Below the pieces are notes generated by a model. That model saw nothing but the letters and a program-made list of their open reading frames with translations, was not told the origin of the DNA and did no database searches. Of a stretch of 5,617 nt of DNA, positions 1 to 5,248 are shown piece after piece. This stretch comes from Anaerolineae bacterium (GTDB lineage: Bacteria > Chloroflexota > Anaerolineae > B4-G1 > SLSP01). The translations under genes were made by a program, and so were the position numbers. Position 1 is the first letter of the stretch. Every line of letters starts with the position of its first letter. Location: contig JAGPHL010000170.1 of NCBI GenBank assembly GCA_018055515.1, forward strand, positions 1 to 5,617, read 5' to 3'.

Positions 1-1
1 C

Positions 2-586
2 GACACGCATCCGCCGATTTGGCGGCGCGTTCAGGTGCGGGGGAACATCAACCTGAAGCAGTTGCACGACATCATCCAGGTGCTGTTCGGTTGGGAAGAT
101 TATCACCTGCACATGTTCGAGATCAATGGCATGTCGTTTACCGATGATCGCGAGTCACGGATGGAACTGGAGATGCGCGATGAAAATCGGATGCGCCTCG
201 ACCGTCTGGATCTGCAAGAGGGGATGAAATTTACCTACACCTACGATTTCGGCGATGATTGGGTGCACGACATCAAGGTGGAAAAGATCCTTCCCGCCGA
301 CCCGACAGGCGCCTACCCGGTCTGCCTCAAGGGCAAACGCGCCGGCCCGCCGGAGGATTGTGGCGGCGTCTGGGGCTATGCTGAGATCGTCGAAATTCTC
401 GCCATGGTGGCCAGGGGGGAGATTCAGGCTCCTGGCGGGGACGAGAACGAAGACGAGGAAGAGTTGGCTCGAGAGGAGAGCTATGATCAGCGTCTTGAGC
501 TTTTGGAGTGGGTGGGGCCGGAATTTGATCCCGAGGCTTTTGATCTGGACGCCATCAATGCGGCGCTGAAACGTTTTCAGAAGTAA
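2..586 (+). CDS. Plasmid pRiA4b ORF-3-like protein, 5'-truncated by window edge
   Basis: A GTG at 35 could be taken as a start, but the same frame stays open back to base 2. It encodes PPIWRRVQV immediately upstream, the conserved N-terminal strand of the pRiA4b ORF-3 family, so the gene begins before the window and 194 codons are visible. Family hallmarks in order (visible numbering): PPIWRR at 4-9, the LHDIIQ...GW...YHLHMF block at about 24-39, TYTYDFGDDW at 78-87, and GPPEDCGG..GY at about 115-125. A very acidic stretch (about 145-159) precedes a Leu/Trp-rich C terminus, and the stop is TAA. No signal peptide or membrane segment is visible. The biochemical role of this family is not established; members occur on plasmids and chromosomes and are probably cytoplasmic. 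It lies 21 nt upstream of the hydrolase gene, so co-transcription is likely. Family assignment is firm; function is unknown. Confidence 0.9.
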   Translation, partial: DTHPPIWRRVQVRGNINLKQLHDIIQVLFGWEDYHLHMFEINGMSFTDDRESRMELEMRDENRMRLDRLDLQEGMKFTYTYDFGDDWVHDIKVEKILPADPTGAYPVCLKGKRAGPPEDCGGVWGYAEIVEILAMVARGEIQAPGGDENEDEEELAREESYDQRLELLEWVGPEFDPEAFDLDAINAALKRFQK

Positions 587-595
587 ACTTTGCTG

Positions 596-602
596 AAGGA
601 GG
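596..602 (+). promoter_or_regulatory. Ribosome binding site fixing the hydrolase start
   Basis: AAGGAGG sits 5 nt before the ATG at 608. It favours that ATG over the in-frame TTG at 590, which would lie upstream of this site and has no Shine-Dalgarno sequence of its own. Confidence 0.85.
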
Positions 603-607
603 CTTTC

Positions 608-1447
608 ATGCAACACGAGGAAGGGCAGTTCACCACCCATGATGGGTTAGAGCTCTACCGTCAATCCTGGCTGCCGGAGGGGCCGGCGCGAGTCAACCTC
701 CTCTTTGTGCACGGGATTGGCGAGCACAGCGGGCGCTACGGCAACCTCATCGCCTGGTTTGTCCCCAAAGGCTACGCGCTCCACGGCTTCGATCATCGCG
801 GACACGGGAAGTCACCCGGCCCACGAGGTCACATCAAACGCTGGGACGATTTCCGCGAGGACGTGCGAGTTTTCGTGCAGCTCATCGAGCGTCAGTACCC
901 CCGTGTCCCCACGGTTTTGCTCGGCCACAGCATGGGCGGGTTGATCGTGTTGGATTATGGGCTGCATTACGGGGCGGGCCTCACGGCGCTGATCTCGTCC
1001 GCGCCGGCCCTGGCGCAGAGCGGCGATATTTCGCCTTTCTTGCTCTTGATGGCGCGTCTCCTGTCTGCCATCGCCCCCCGCCTCTCCGTCAAGACCGGCC
1101 TCAGCATGGAGGAGCTCTCGCGGGATGAAGCGGTCGTCCAGGCGTACCGCGACGATCCGCTAGTGCACGGGATCGCCACGCCGCGTCTGGGGGCGGAGTT
1201 ACAGCGCACGATGAAGGCAACGTTGGCGGGCGCGCCGCGTTGGCCTGTGGATTTGCCGCTGTGCATCGTGCAGGGCGGCGCTGACAAAATCTGCCCGCCG
1301 GAGGGAAGCCGTATCTTCTTTGAGAACGCCACGGCTCATCGCAAGGCGCGCTACGAATATCCCGGCTTCCGCCATGAAGTCTTCAACGAAATCGGCAAAG
1401 AGCAGGTGTTCGCCGACATTGAGGCCTGGCTGGACCCCCTGTTGTAG
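608..1447 (+). CDS. Alpha/beta-hydrolase, monoacylglycerol lipase / lysophospholipase type
   Basis: A 279-residue serine hydrolase of the Hydrolase_4 (monoglyceride lipase / PldB-like) group, expected to cleave monoacylglycerols, lysophospholipids or similar esters in the cytoplasm or at the membrane face. Visible: oxyanion-hole HGIGEHSGRY at 35-44, FDHRGHGKSPGPRGH at 61-75 (typical of monoglyceride lipases), nucleophile elbow GHSMGG with Ser108, acid Asp226 in QGGADKICPP, and His256 in GFRHEVFNE. The catalytic triad is therefore complete. A hydrophobic cap segment (about 143-157, FLLLMARLLSAIAP region) fits the lid that takes up lipid substrates. No signal peptide is seen. The length matches the family. 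The ATG at 608 is chosen over a TTG at 590 because of the AAGGAGG site between them. The stop codon directly abuts the sdaAB ATG. Exact substrate cannot be told from sequence. Confidence 0.92.
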   Translation: MQHEEGQFTTHDGLELYRQSWLPEGPARVNLLFVHGIGEHSGRYGNLIAWFVPKGYALHGFDHRGHGKSPGPRGHIKRWDDFREDVRVFVQLIERQYPRVPTVLLGHSMGGLIVLDYGLHYGAGLTALISSAPALAQSGDISPFLLLMARLLSAIAPRLSVKTGLSMEELSRDEAVVQAYRDDPLVHGIATPRLGAELQRTMKATLAGAPRWPVDLPLCIVQGGADKICPPEGSRIFFENATAHRKARYEYPGFRHEVFNEIGKEQVFADIEAWLDPLL

Positions 1448-2134
1448 ATGAGCGACGCGCGTCCTGCCTCGCTGTTCGACATCATCGGCCCGGTGATGGT
1501 CGGACCTTCCAGCTCGCACACGGCGGGAGCCGTGCGCCTGGGACAGATCGCGCGCGCGATCCTGGGGACGCAGCCTGACCGGGTGTTGATCGAGCTGCAT
1601 GGATCGTTTGCGCTCACGGGAAAGGGGCATGGCACGGACCGGGCGGTCGTCGCCGGCCTGCTCGGCTTCTCCACCGCCGATGATCGCATTCGGGATAGCC
1701 TGGCGCTGGCGCGGCAAGCGGGGATGGAGGTGCGCTTTGCGACTTGCGATCTGGGTCCTGGCGCCCATCCCAACGCCTTGCGAATGACCCTGGAGGCGGG
1801 CGCCACACAGTGCAGCATGACCGGCGCCTCGGTCGGCGGTGGCCTGGTGCTGATCACGACCGTGGATGAGTACGAGGTGGATTTCTCCGGCACCTACCAC
1901 ACCCTCCTCATCGTCTCGCAGGATCGCCCTGGCACCATCAATGCGGTGACCAACTGGCTCGCGGCGCATCAGATCAACGTGGCCTTTCTGAGTGTGGGAC
2001 GCAAAGAGCGGGGCGGCGATTCCATCATGCTTATCGAGACGGATGATCCCGTCCCCGCCGCCGTGACCAAAGGCCTGGCGACTTTCCCGTGGGTGCGCTG
2101 GGTGCGTTATATCCCGCGCATCACCGACGCTTGA
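1448..2134 (+). CDS. sdaAB: L-serine dehydratase, iron-sulfur-dependent, beta subunit
   Basis: A 228-residue small subunit of the two-component, [4Fe-4S], PLP-independent L-serine ammonia-lyase (L-serine to pyruvate plus ammonia). N-terminal signature SLFDIIGPVMVGPSSSHTAG at residues 8-27, then GSFALTGKGHGTD at 52-64, the HPNA motif at 107-110 and a Gly-rich SVGGGLVLI at 128-136. A C-terminal ACT domain (about 152-225, beginning LLIVSQDRPGTINAV) is typical of beta subunits and thought to have a structural or regulatory role. Length is as expected. The ATG directly follows the TAG of the hydrolase gene with no gap and no clear Shine-Dalgarno sequence, so translation is probably coupled to that gene. 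The partner alpha subunit is encoded downstream but is separated by a 424-nt repeat-rich spacer, which is unusual for this pair. Confidence 0.96.
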   Translation: MSDARPASLFDIIGPVMVGPSSSHTAGAVRLGQIARAILGTQPDRVLIELHGSFALTGKGHGTDRAVVAGLLGFSTADDRIRDSLALARQAGMEVRFATCDLGPGAHPNALRMTLEAGATQCSMTGASVGGGLVLITTVDEYEVDFSGTYHTLLIVSQDRPGTINAVTNWLAAHQINVAFLSVGRKERGGDSIMLIETDDPVPAAVTKGLATFPWVRWVRYIPRITDA

Positions 2135-2149
2135 GTTGTTTTCCCCATC

Positions 2150-2166
2150 TGATGCTGGATACTGGA
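2150..2166 (+). repeat. 17-bp direct repeat, copy 1
   Basis: TGATGCTGGATACTGGA, identical to 2464-2480 (314 nt later). Internally it is a 7-mer tandem, GATGCTG GATACTG, followed here by GATGTGT. It lies just outside the left inverted-repeat arm. Confidence 0.9.
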
Positions 2167-2169
2167 TGT

Positions 2170-2183
2170 GTAACTGTTCAGCC
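2170..2183 (-). repeat. Inverted-repeat arm (left), GTAACTGTTCAGCC
   Basis: Its reverse complement matches 2448-2461 in 13 of 14 positions. The 13 bases 2170-2182 match 5067-5079 exactly in reverse complement. So this is one member of a three-copy family in the window and lies in the opposite orientation to the other two. Confidence 0.75.
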
Positions 2184-2201
2184 TGGTTCAAGTAGCCAGG
2201 C
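2181..2201. repeat. Small stem-loop
   Basis: GCCTGG (2181-2186) pairs with CCAGGC (2196-2201) around a 9-nt loop. It overlaps the end of the left inverted-repeat arm. No T-run follows, so it is not a terminator. Confidence 0.5.
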
Positions 2202-2241
2202 AGCAATTGATGGATCTTTGCAATCCGTAGCTTTCAGATTT

Positions 2242-2264
2242 CCCCTCCCCCCAACCCCCTCCCC
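2242..2264 (-). other. G-quadruplex motif on the - strand
   Basis: On the + strand four C-runs of 4, 6, 5 and 4 bases are separated by T, AA and T. The - strand (template for the sda transcript) therefore carries four G-runs with 1-2 nt loops, a pattern that strongly favours an intramolecular quadruplex. The last two runs also form the left arm of the hairpin at 2254-2290, so the two structures would compete. Confidence 0.6.
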
Positions 2265-2290
2265 AGCGGCGATGCCGCTGGGGAGGGGGT
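2254..2290. repeat. Perfect 17-bp GC-rich stem-loop
   Basis: Arm 2254-2270 pairs without mismatch with 2274-2290 around the 3-nt loop GAT. The inner part is GCGGC/GCCGC, the outer part CCCCCTCCCC/GGGGAGGGGG. No T-run follows on either strand, so a simple intrinsic terminator is unlikely. Confidence 0.8.
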
Positions 2291-2299
2291 AAAGAAAAT

Positions 2300-2342
2300 T
2301 GGGTTTTTTGCAGGCGGGCCCAGCCCGCCTGCAAAAAACCCA
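2300..2342. repeat. Perfect 20-bp stem-loop with T6/A6 segment
   Basis: Arm 2300-2319 pairs perfectly with 2323-2342 around the 3-nt loop CCA. The inner stem GCAGGCGGGC/GCCCGCCTGC is GC-rich. It is enclosed by TTTTTT/AAAAAA and then GGG/CCC. Because A-runs, not T-runs, follow the GC stem in both orientations, it does not fit the usual terminator form. Such a perfect palindrome is more typical of an element end, a recombination site or a repeat unit. Confidence 0.85.
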
Positions 2343-2351
2343 CAAAAAAAG

Positions 2352-2384
2352 TATCCCCTTGCCCAGTGCGGCGGAAAGGGGATA
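2352..2384. repeat. 9-bp stem-loop
   Basis: TATCCCCTT (2352-2360) pairs with AAGGGGATA (2376-2384) around a 15-nt loop. An alternative pairing, TTGCCC (2359-2364) with GGGCAA (2387-2392), overlaps it, so the segment could switch between two folds. Confidence 0.65.
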
Positions 2385-2444
2385 GGGGGCAAAAGTTGAT
2401 TCTCAATCTTCAACCGTCGCCAGGAGATCTTGCGTTTTTTAGTT

Positions 2445-2462
2445 AGTGGCTGAACGGTTACC
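2445..2462 (+). repeat. Inverted-repeat arm (right), AGTGGCTGAACGGTTACC
   Basis: An 18-bp sequence that matches 5063-5080 with 2 mismatches (consensus AGTRGCTGAACRGTTACC). Its core is inverted relative to 2170-2183, closing a roughly 290-nt block. Confidence 0.75.
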
Positions 2463-2463
2463 T

Positions 2464-2480
2464 TGATGCTGGATACTGGA
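2464..2480 (+). repeat. 17-bp direct repeat, copy 2
   Basis: Exact copy of 2150-2166, lying 2 nt outside the right inverted-repeat arm. Together the copies bracket the structured core. This could be a target-site duplication or simply two copies of a dispersed short repeat. Confidence 0.9.
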
Positions 2481-2505
2481 GGCTTGTTCCAGTTCTTTCC
2501 TTTTT
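2475..2505 (+). terminator. Weak terminator-like hairpin upstream of sdaAA
   Basis: ACTGGA (2475-2480) pairs with TCCAGT (2488-2493) around 7 nt and is followed by a T-rich run ending in TTTTT (2501-2505). The stem is only 6 bp and the T-run is broken by CC, so any termination would be partial. It lies between the two dehydratase subunits. This is a possibility, not a firm call. Confidence 0.25.
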
Positions 2506-2506
2506 A

Positions 2507-2534
2507 CAATCTGCGTCAATCTGTGCAATCTGTG
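2507..2534 (+). repeat. CAATCTGYG tandem repeat, three units
   Basis: CAATCTGCG (2507-2515), a single T, then CAATCTGTG (2517-2525) and CAATCTGTG (2526-2534). It ends 24 nt before the sdaAA ATG. Repeated short motifs here could be binding sites or simple slippage products; nothing decides between them. Confidence 0.7.
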
Positions 2535-2558
2535 GGTTGTCTTTGACGATGATGCCCT

Positions 2559-3452
2559 ATGAAACCTTTGACTTCCATTGCCGAGTGGGTAGCGCAGGCC
2601 GAGGCGCAAAGCTGCAGCCTGCATGAGGTGGCGCTTCAGGTCGAGGCGCAGGTGAGCGGGCAATCGCGCGAGGCTATTGTCGCCCAATTCCAGCAACGAC
2701 TGGCAATCATGCGCGACAGTGTGTCACGGGGACTGGCGACACGCCAGGGGCGCTCGCTCAGCGGGATGACCGGCGGGGACGCGCAGCGCCTGGCTGCCTG
2801 GCTGGAGGAGGGACGCACCCCCGCGAGCGGCCCGATTTTGAGCCGCGCCATGCTCTATGCCATCGCCGTCGGCGAGGTCAACGCGGCGATGGGCTGCATC
2901 GTAGCGGCGCCGACGGCCGGCTCTTCGGGCGTGCTGCCGGGCGTGTTGTTTTCCTTGCAGGAGGGGCTGGGGCTTTCCGAGATGACGGTGCTGCAGGGGC
3001 TGATCACCGCCGCCGCTTCCGGCGTAGTCATCGGTTGGCGGGCCATGCTTTCCGGCGCGGAGGGAGGCTGTCAGGCCGAAGTGGGAGCCGCCGCAGCGAT
3101 GGCGGCGGCCGCGGCGGTGGAGTTGCAGGGAGGCTCGCCGCGACAATCGGCGCATGCCCTGGCAATCACCCTCAAGAACATGCTGGGACTGGTCTGTGAC
3201 CCGGTCGCCGGCCTGGTGGAAGTGCCCTGCATCCTGCGCAATGCCAGCGGCGCGGCGCAGGCGTTGCTCGCCGCTGACCTGGCGCTGGCGGGCGTCGAGA
3301 GCGTCATCCCGCCGGACGAGGTGATTGACGCCATGGGGCAGGTTGGCCGGCTTCTGGACGTGCGTTTCAAGGAAACGGCGCAGGGAGGCATCGCGGCCTC
3401 GCCTACGGGCAAGCGCCTCGCGGCCCAACTGCGCTCGGAATGGGATGGGTGA
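2559..3452 (+). CDS. sdaAA: L-serine dehydratase, iron-sulfur-dependent, alpha subunit
   Basis: A 297-residue catalytic subunit of the two-component L-serine ammonia-lyase; it carries the oxygen-sensitive [4Fe-4S] cluster that activates the serine hydroxyl. Visible: a helical N-terminal region (1-62), SLSGMTGGDAQR at 66-77, CIVAAPTAGSSGVLPG at 113-128, SGAEGGCQAEVG at 165-176 with Cys171, KNMLGLVCDPVAGLVEVPC at 206-224 with Cys213 and Cys224, and KETAQGGIAASPTGKRL at 271-287. Cys171, Cys213 and Cys224 correspond to the three conserved cluster ligands of the family, so the enzyme looks active. Length is normal. No Shine-Dalgarno sequence precedes the ATG, and the ATGs at 2549 and 2552 are out of frame, so 2559 is kept. 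Its partner sdaAB lies 424 nt upstream, and a long hairpin overlaps the stop codon. Confidence 0.96.
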   Translation: MKPLTSIAEWVAQAEAQSCSLHEVALQVEAQVSGQSREAIVAQFQQRLAIMRDSVSRGLATRQGRSLSGMTGGDAQRLAAWLEEGRTPASGPILSRAMLYAIAVGEVNAAMGCIVAAPTAGSSGVLPGVLFSLQEGLGLSEMTVLQGLITAAASGVVIGWRAMLSGAEGGCQAEVGAAAAMAAAAAVELQGGSPRQSAHALAITLKNMLGLVCDPVAGLVEVPCILRNASGAAQALLAADLALAGVESVIPPDEVIDAMGQVGRLLDVRFKETAQGGIAASPTGKRLAAQLRSEWDG

Positions 3453-3491
3453 GGTCGCCGGCCCGGCGGTTAGCGAGCGACCTCTCCCATC
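3444..3491 (+). other. Long stem-loop spanning the sdaAA stop codon
   Basis: GATGGG (3444-3449) pairs with CCCATC (3486-3491) and GAGGTCGC (3451-3458) with GCGACCTC (3477-3484), with one T·T mismatch between the blocks and an 18-nt loop. A competing inner hairpin uses CGCCGG/CCGGCG (3456-3468). There is no downstream T-run. It may protect the sda mRNA 3' end or reduce read-through into the glycosyltransferase gene. Confidence 0.55.
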
Positions 3492-3514
3492 TGGGGCGCC
3501 ATCCATGCCGCCAG

Positions 3515-3533
3515 TGATTCGCTGATTCGCTGA
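3515..3533 (+). repeat. TGATTCGC tandem repeat in the glycosyltransferase leader
   Basis: Two adjacent copies of TGATTCGC (3515-3522, 3523-3530) followed by TGA. The 16 bases TTCGCTGATTCGCTGA (3518-3533) recur exactly at 5410-5425 in front of the kinase gene. The repeat runs directly into the ribosome binding site. Confidence 0.75.
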
Positions 3534-3538
3534 GGAGG
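3533..3538 (+). promoter_or_regulatory. Ribosome binding site of the glycosyltransferase
   Basis: AGGAGG, within GAGGAGGG, lies 5 nt before the ATG at 3544. It is a near-perfect site that fixes the start. Confidence 0.85.
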
Positions 3539-3543
3539 GATGT

Positions 3544-5040
3544 ATGCACATTGCATTTCTGAATCCGCAGGGCAATTTCGACGCCAAAGACAGCTACTGG
3601 ACGGAGCACCCTGATTTTGGGGGACAGCTGGTCTACGTGAAGCAGCTGGCGCTCGCCATGGCGGCGCAGGGGCACACGGTGGACCTCTTCACCCGCCAGA
3701 TCCAGGATCCGGCATGGGCGGAGTTCGCCGCTCCCTTCGATCGCTATCCCGAATCCGAACGGGTGCGGATTGTGCGTCTGCCCGCCGGTCCGCCCGAATT
3801 TCTGCGCAAGGAATTGCTCTGGCCCCATCTGGTGCAGGATTGGGTCCCGCGGCTGTTGGAATTCTTTCACACCCGTGGGCCGCGTCCTGACGCCATCACC
3901 ACCCATTATGGCGACGGTGGCCTGTGCGGCGTGCTGATCGAGGCCGAAACCGGCATCCCCTTCACCTTCACCGGACATTCCCTCGGTGCTCAGAAACTCG
4001 ACAAGCTGCATCCGACGGCGGATAACCTGGCGCAGCTCGACGCGCAGTATTTTTTCTCGCGGCGGATTGCGGCGGAGCGTCTGAGCATGAACCGCTCGGC
4101 GGTGAATATCACCAGCACGCGCCAGGAGCGCTTCGAGCAATATGGCCATCCCGCCTATCACGGCGCCGTGGAGGTGACCGATGACCGGCGTTTTGTCGTG
4201 ATCCCGCCGGGGGTCAACCTGCTGACGTTCAGCCGGGACGCGCGTTATGTCGGCGAGGCGATGGTGCAGGGACACGTGCGCGCCATGCTCGCGCGCGATC
4301 TCGCCGAGGGGCGGCGGGAGTTGCCGGCGATCATCGCGTCCAGCCGGCTCGATCCCAAGAAAAATCACCTCGCGCTTGTGCAGGCGTATGCCCAATCGCC
4401 GGCGTTGCAGGCGGCGGCGAACCTCGTCATCTTCACCGGCGCTCTGGAAAATCCCCTGCGGGAGGATTCCCAGGCCAGCGCGGGCGAACGGGCGGTGCTG
4501 GCGCAGATCCGGCAGGTGATTGAAGCTCACGCCCTGTGGGGGAAAGTGAGCGCCTTTGCCGTCCAGGGGCAGCCGGCGTTGGCGGCGGCGTATCGCTTCC
4601 TGGCGCAGCGCCCCGGCTCCCTCTTCGCGCTGACGGCGCTGTATGAGCCTTTCGGCCTCGCGCCCCTGGAAGCGGCGGCGGCGGGCCTGCCCCTCGTGGT
4701 GACGCGCAATGGCGGTCCCAGCGAGAGCCTCTTCGAGGACGGTGTGGAGTACGGCGTGCTCGTGGATCCTGCCGATCCGGCGGACATCGCGCGCGGCCTG
4801 GAGCGTCTGGTGCTGGATCACGAGGCGTGGGCCGAATTCGCCCGCCGCGGACGGCAGCGGGTGCTCGACCGCTACACCTGGGAGCGCACGGCAGAGGCGT
4901 ATCTTCGAGTCATTGAGGAGCTCGTCGCCGATCCCGCCGCGCGCCGACCGGCGGAGCTGCTGCCCATTCCCGCCTGGTTTCGCAATCCGGCGGCGGGGGA
5001 CGAGGAATTGCTGGCTGCCTTGCGGCCATTCGTCGGCTGA
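3544..5040 (+). CDS. Sucrose-phosphate synthase-like GT4 glycosyltransferase
   Basis: A 498-residue GT-B fold enzyme of family GT4. By recall it is closely collinear with the structurally solved sucrose-phosphate synthase of Halothermothrix orenii, including MHIAFLNPQGNFD...SYWTEHPDFGGQLVYVK at the N terminus. The likely reaction is NDP-glucose plus fructose-6-phosphate to sucrose-6-phosphate, in the cytoplasm. Visible: GGQ loop at 26-28, THYGDGGL at 120-127, acceptor-domain TGHSLGAQKL at 143-152 with His145, IPPGVN at 220-225, donor-site ASSRLDPKKN at 265-274 with Arg268 and Lys273, and the EX7E motif with Glu368 and Glu376 in YEPFGLAPLEA. All key residues are present. A 30-40 residue Pro/Ala-rich tail follows the Rossmann domain. 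There is no fused phosphatase domain, so a separate sucrose phosphatase would be needed. Mannosylfructose-phosphate synthase is a close relative and cannot be excluded. It precedes a PfkB kinase gene. Confidence 0.88.
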   Translation: MHIAFLNPQGNFDAKDSYWTEHPDFGGQLVYVKQLALAMAAQGHTVDLFTRQIQDPAWAEFAAPFDRYPESERVRIVRLPAGPPEFLRKELLWPHLVQDWVPRLLEFFHTRGPRPDAITTHYGDGGLCGVLIEAETGIPFTFTGHSLGAQKLDKLHPTADNLAQLDAQYFFSRRIAAERLSMNRSAVNITSTRQERFEQYGHPAYHGAVEVTDDRRFVVIPPGVNLLTFSRDARYVGEAMVQGHVRAMLARDLAEGRRELPAIIASSRLDPKKNHLALVQAYAQSPALQAAANLVIFTGALENPLREDSQASAGERAVLAQIRQVIEAHALWGKVSAFAVQGQPALAAAYRFLAQRPGSLFALTALYEPFGLAPLEAAAAGLPLVVTRNGGPSESLFEDGVEYGVLVDPADPADIARGLERLVLDHEAWAEFARRGRQRVLDRYTWERTAEAYLRVIEELVADPAARRPAELLPIPAWFRNPAAGDEELLAALRPFVG

Positions 5041-5062
5041 TACGGGCCAACCGCTTTCAGTC

Positions 5063-5080
5063 AGTAGCTGAACAGTTACC
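5063..5080 (+). repeat. Third copy of the AGTRGCTGAACRGTTACC repeat
   Basis: AGTAGCTGAACAGTTACC matches 2445-2462 with 2 mismatches and, inverted, 2170-2182. This copy is itself a near-palindrome: GTAGCTG (5064-5070) and CAGTTAC (5073-5079) are complementary apart from one G·T, with AA at the centre. A regulator-binding dyad is possible. It lies 23 nt after the glycosyltransferase stop. Confidence 0.7.
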
Positions 5081-5094
5081 CTATGAGCCATAAC

Positions 5095-5130
5095 CCGTGA
5101 GCAGAAGCTGTGGCGGCTCTCTTCTCACGG
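5095..5130. repeat. 7-bp stem with 22-nt loop
   Basis: CCGTGAG (5095-5101) pairs with CTCACGG (5124-5130). The loop is long and no T-run follows directly, so the role is unclear. Confidence 0.4.
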
Positions 5131-5138
5131 TTCATTGC

Positions 5139-5156
5139 TCTCTATTTTCGCAGGAG
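5139..5156 (+). repeat. 18-bp leader repeat, copy 1 (contains AGGAG)
   Basis: TCTCTATTTTCGCAGGAG, identical to 5440-5457. Like the second copy it ends in a Shine-Dalgarno sequence and is followed by exactly 5 nt and an ATG (5162). It looks like a duplicated translation-initiation region. Confidence 0.9.
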
Positions 5157-5161
5157 ACGCC

Positions 5162-5248
5162 ATGTGCTGGCGCACACCATCCAAGGATGAAAATGTGAGA
5201 GGCTGTGACGGCACGCCGGTTCGGCTGGGGATGGAATCCCCAGCCTGA
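5162..5248 (+). CDS. Possible 28-residue small protein or remnant
   Basis: An ATG 5 nt after an AGGAG site opens a 28-codon frame, MCWRTPSKDENVRGCDG and onward, ending at TGA 5246-5248. The ribosome binding site is identical in sequence and spacing to that of the downstream kinase, which is the only support for translation. The last third of the frame lies in the first hairpin of the array, so it probably reflects repeat sequence rather than selected protein. It shows no resemblance to the kinase N terminus or to any family I know. It may be a leader peptide, a fragment of a lost gene, or chance. Confidence 0.25.
   Translation: MCWRTPSKDENVRGCDGTPVRLGMESPA

Larger units (their letters stand above)
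2135..2558. other. Repeat- and hairpin-rich spacer between sdaAB and sdaAA
   Basis: A 424-nt non-coding stretch. Both strands were scanned and no believable gene was found: the short open frames run through C-runs and palindromes and match no family I know. It holds, in order: the first 17-bp direct repeat (2150-2166), an inverted-repeat arm (2170-2183), a small hairpin (2181-2201), a C-rich tract (2242-2264), three strong stem-loops (2254-2290, 2300-2342, 2352-2384), the opposite inverted-repeat arm (2448-2461), the second 17-bp repeat (2464-2480), a weak terminator-like hairpin (2475-2505) and a CAATCTG tandem repeat (2507-2534). No convincing sigma-70 promoter for sdaAA was recognised. The arrangement of direct repeat, inverted repeat, structured core, inverted repeat and direct repeat recalls a small non-autonomous insertion, but no transposase is present to prove it. 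Confidence 0.75.

Noticed and set aside
35..37. GTG at 35 as the start of the first gene
   Set aside because: The frame continues upstream to base 2 and encodes the family's conserved PPIWRR strand, so the start lies outside the window.
590..592. TTG at 590 as start of the hydrolase
   Set aside because: It precedes the AAGGAGG at 596-602, which is ideally spaced for the ATG at 608; the extra six residues are not typical of the family.
1199..2206. 335-codon open frame on the - strand over the hydrolase/sdaAB junction
   Set aside because: It is antisense to two clearly recognised genes, has low-complexity composition with no known motif, and has no ribosome site.
2254..2342. The two strong palindromes as intrinsic terminators of sdaAB
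   Set aside because: No T-run follows either stem on either strand. The T6 of the second lies inside the stem on its 5' side.
2089..2406. Short open frames on both strands in the sda spacer
   Set aside because: They consist of sdaAB tail, C-runs and palindromes, with no initiation signals or protein similarity.
2724..3587. 287-codon open frame on the - strand over sdaAA
   Set aside because: It is an antisense shadow of sdaAA, Arg/His/Gly-rich and without any family signature.
3403..5091. 562-codon open frame on the - strand, antisense to the glycosyltransferase
   Set aside because: It mirrors the GC-rich codon pattern of the well-supported GT4 gene. Its Arg/His/Gln-rich translation has no recognisable domain, and it runs into sdaAA.
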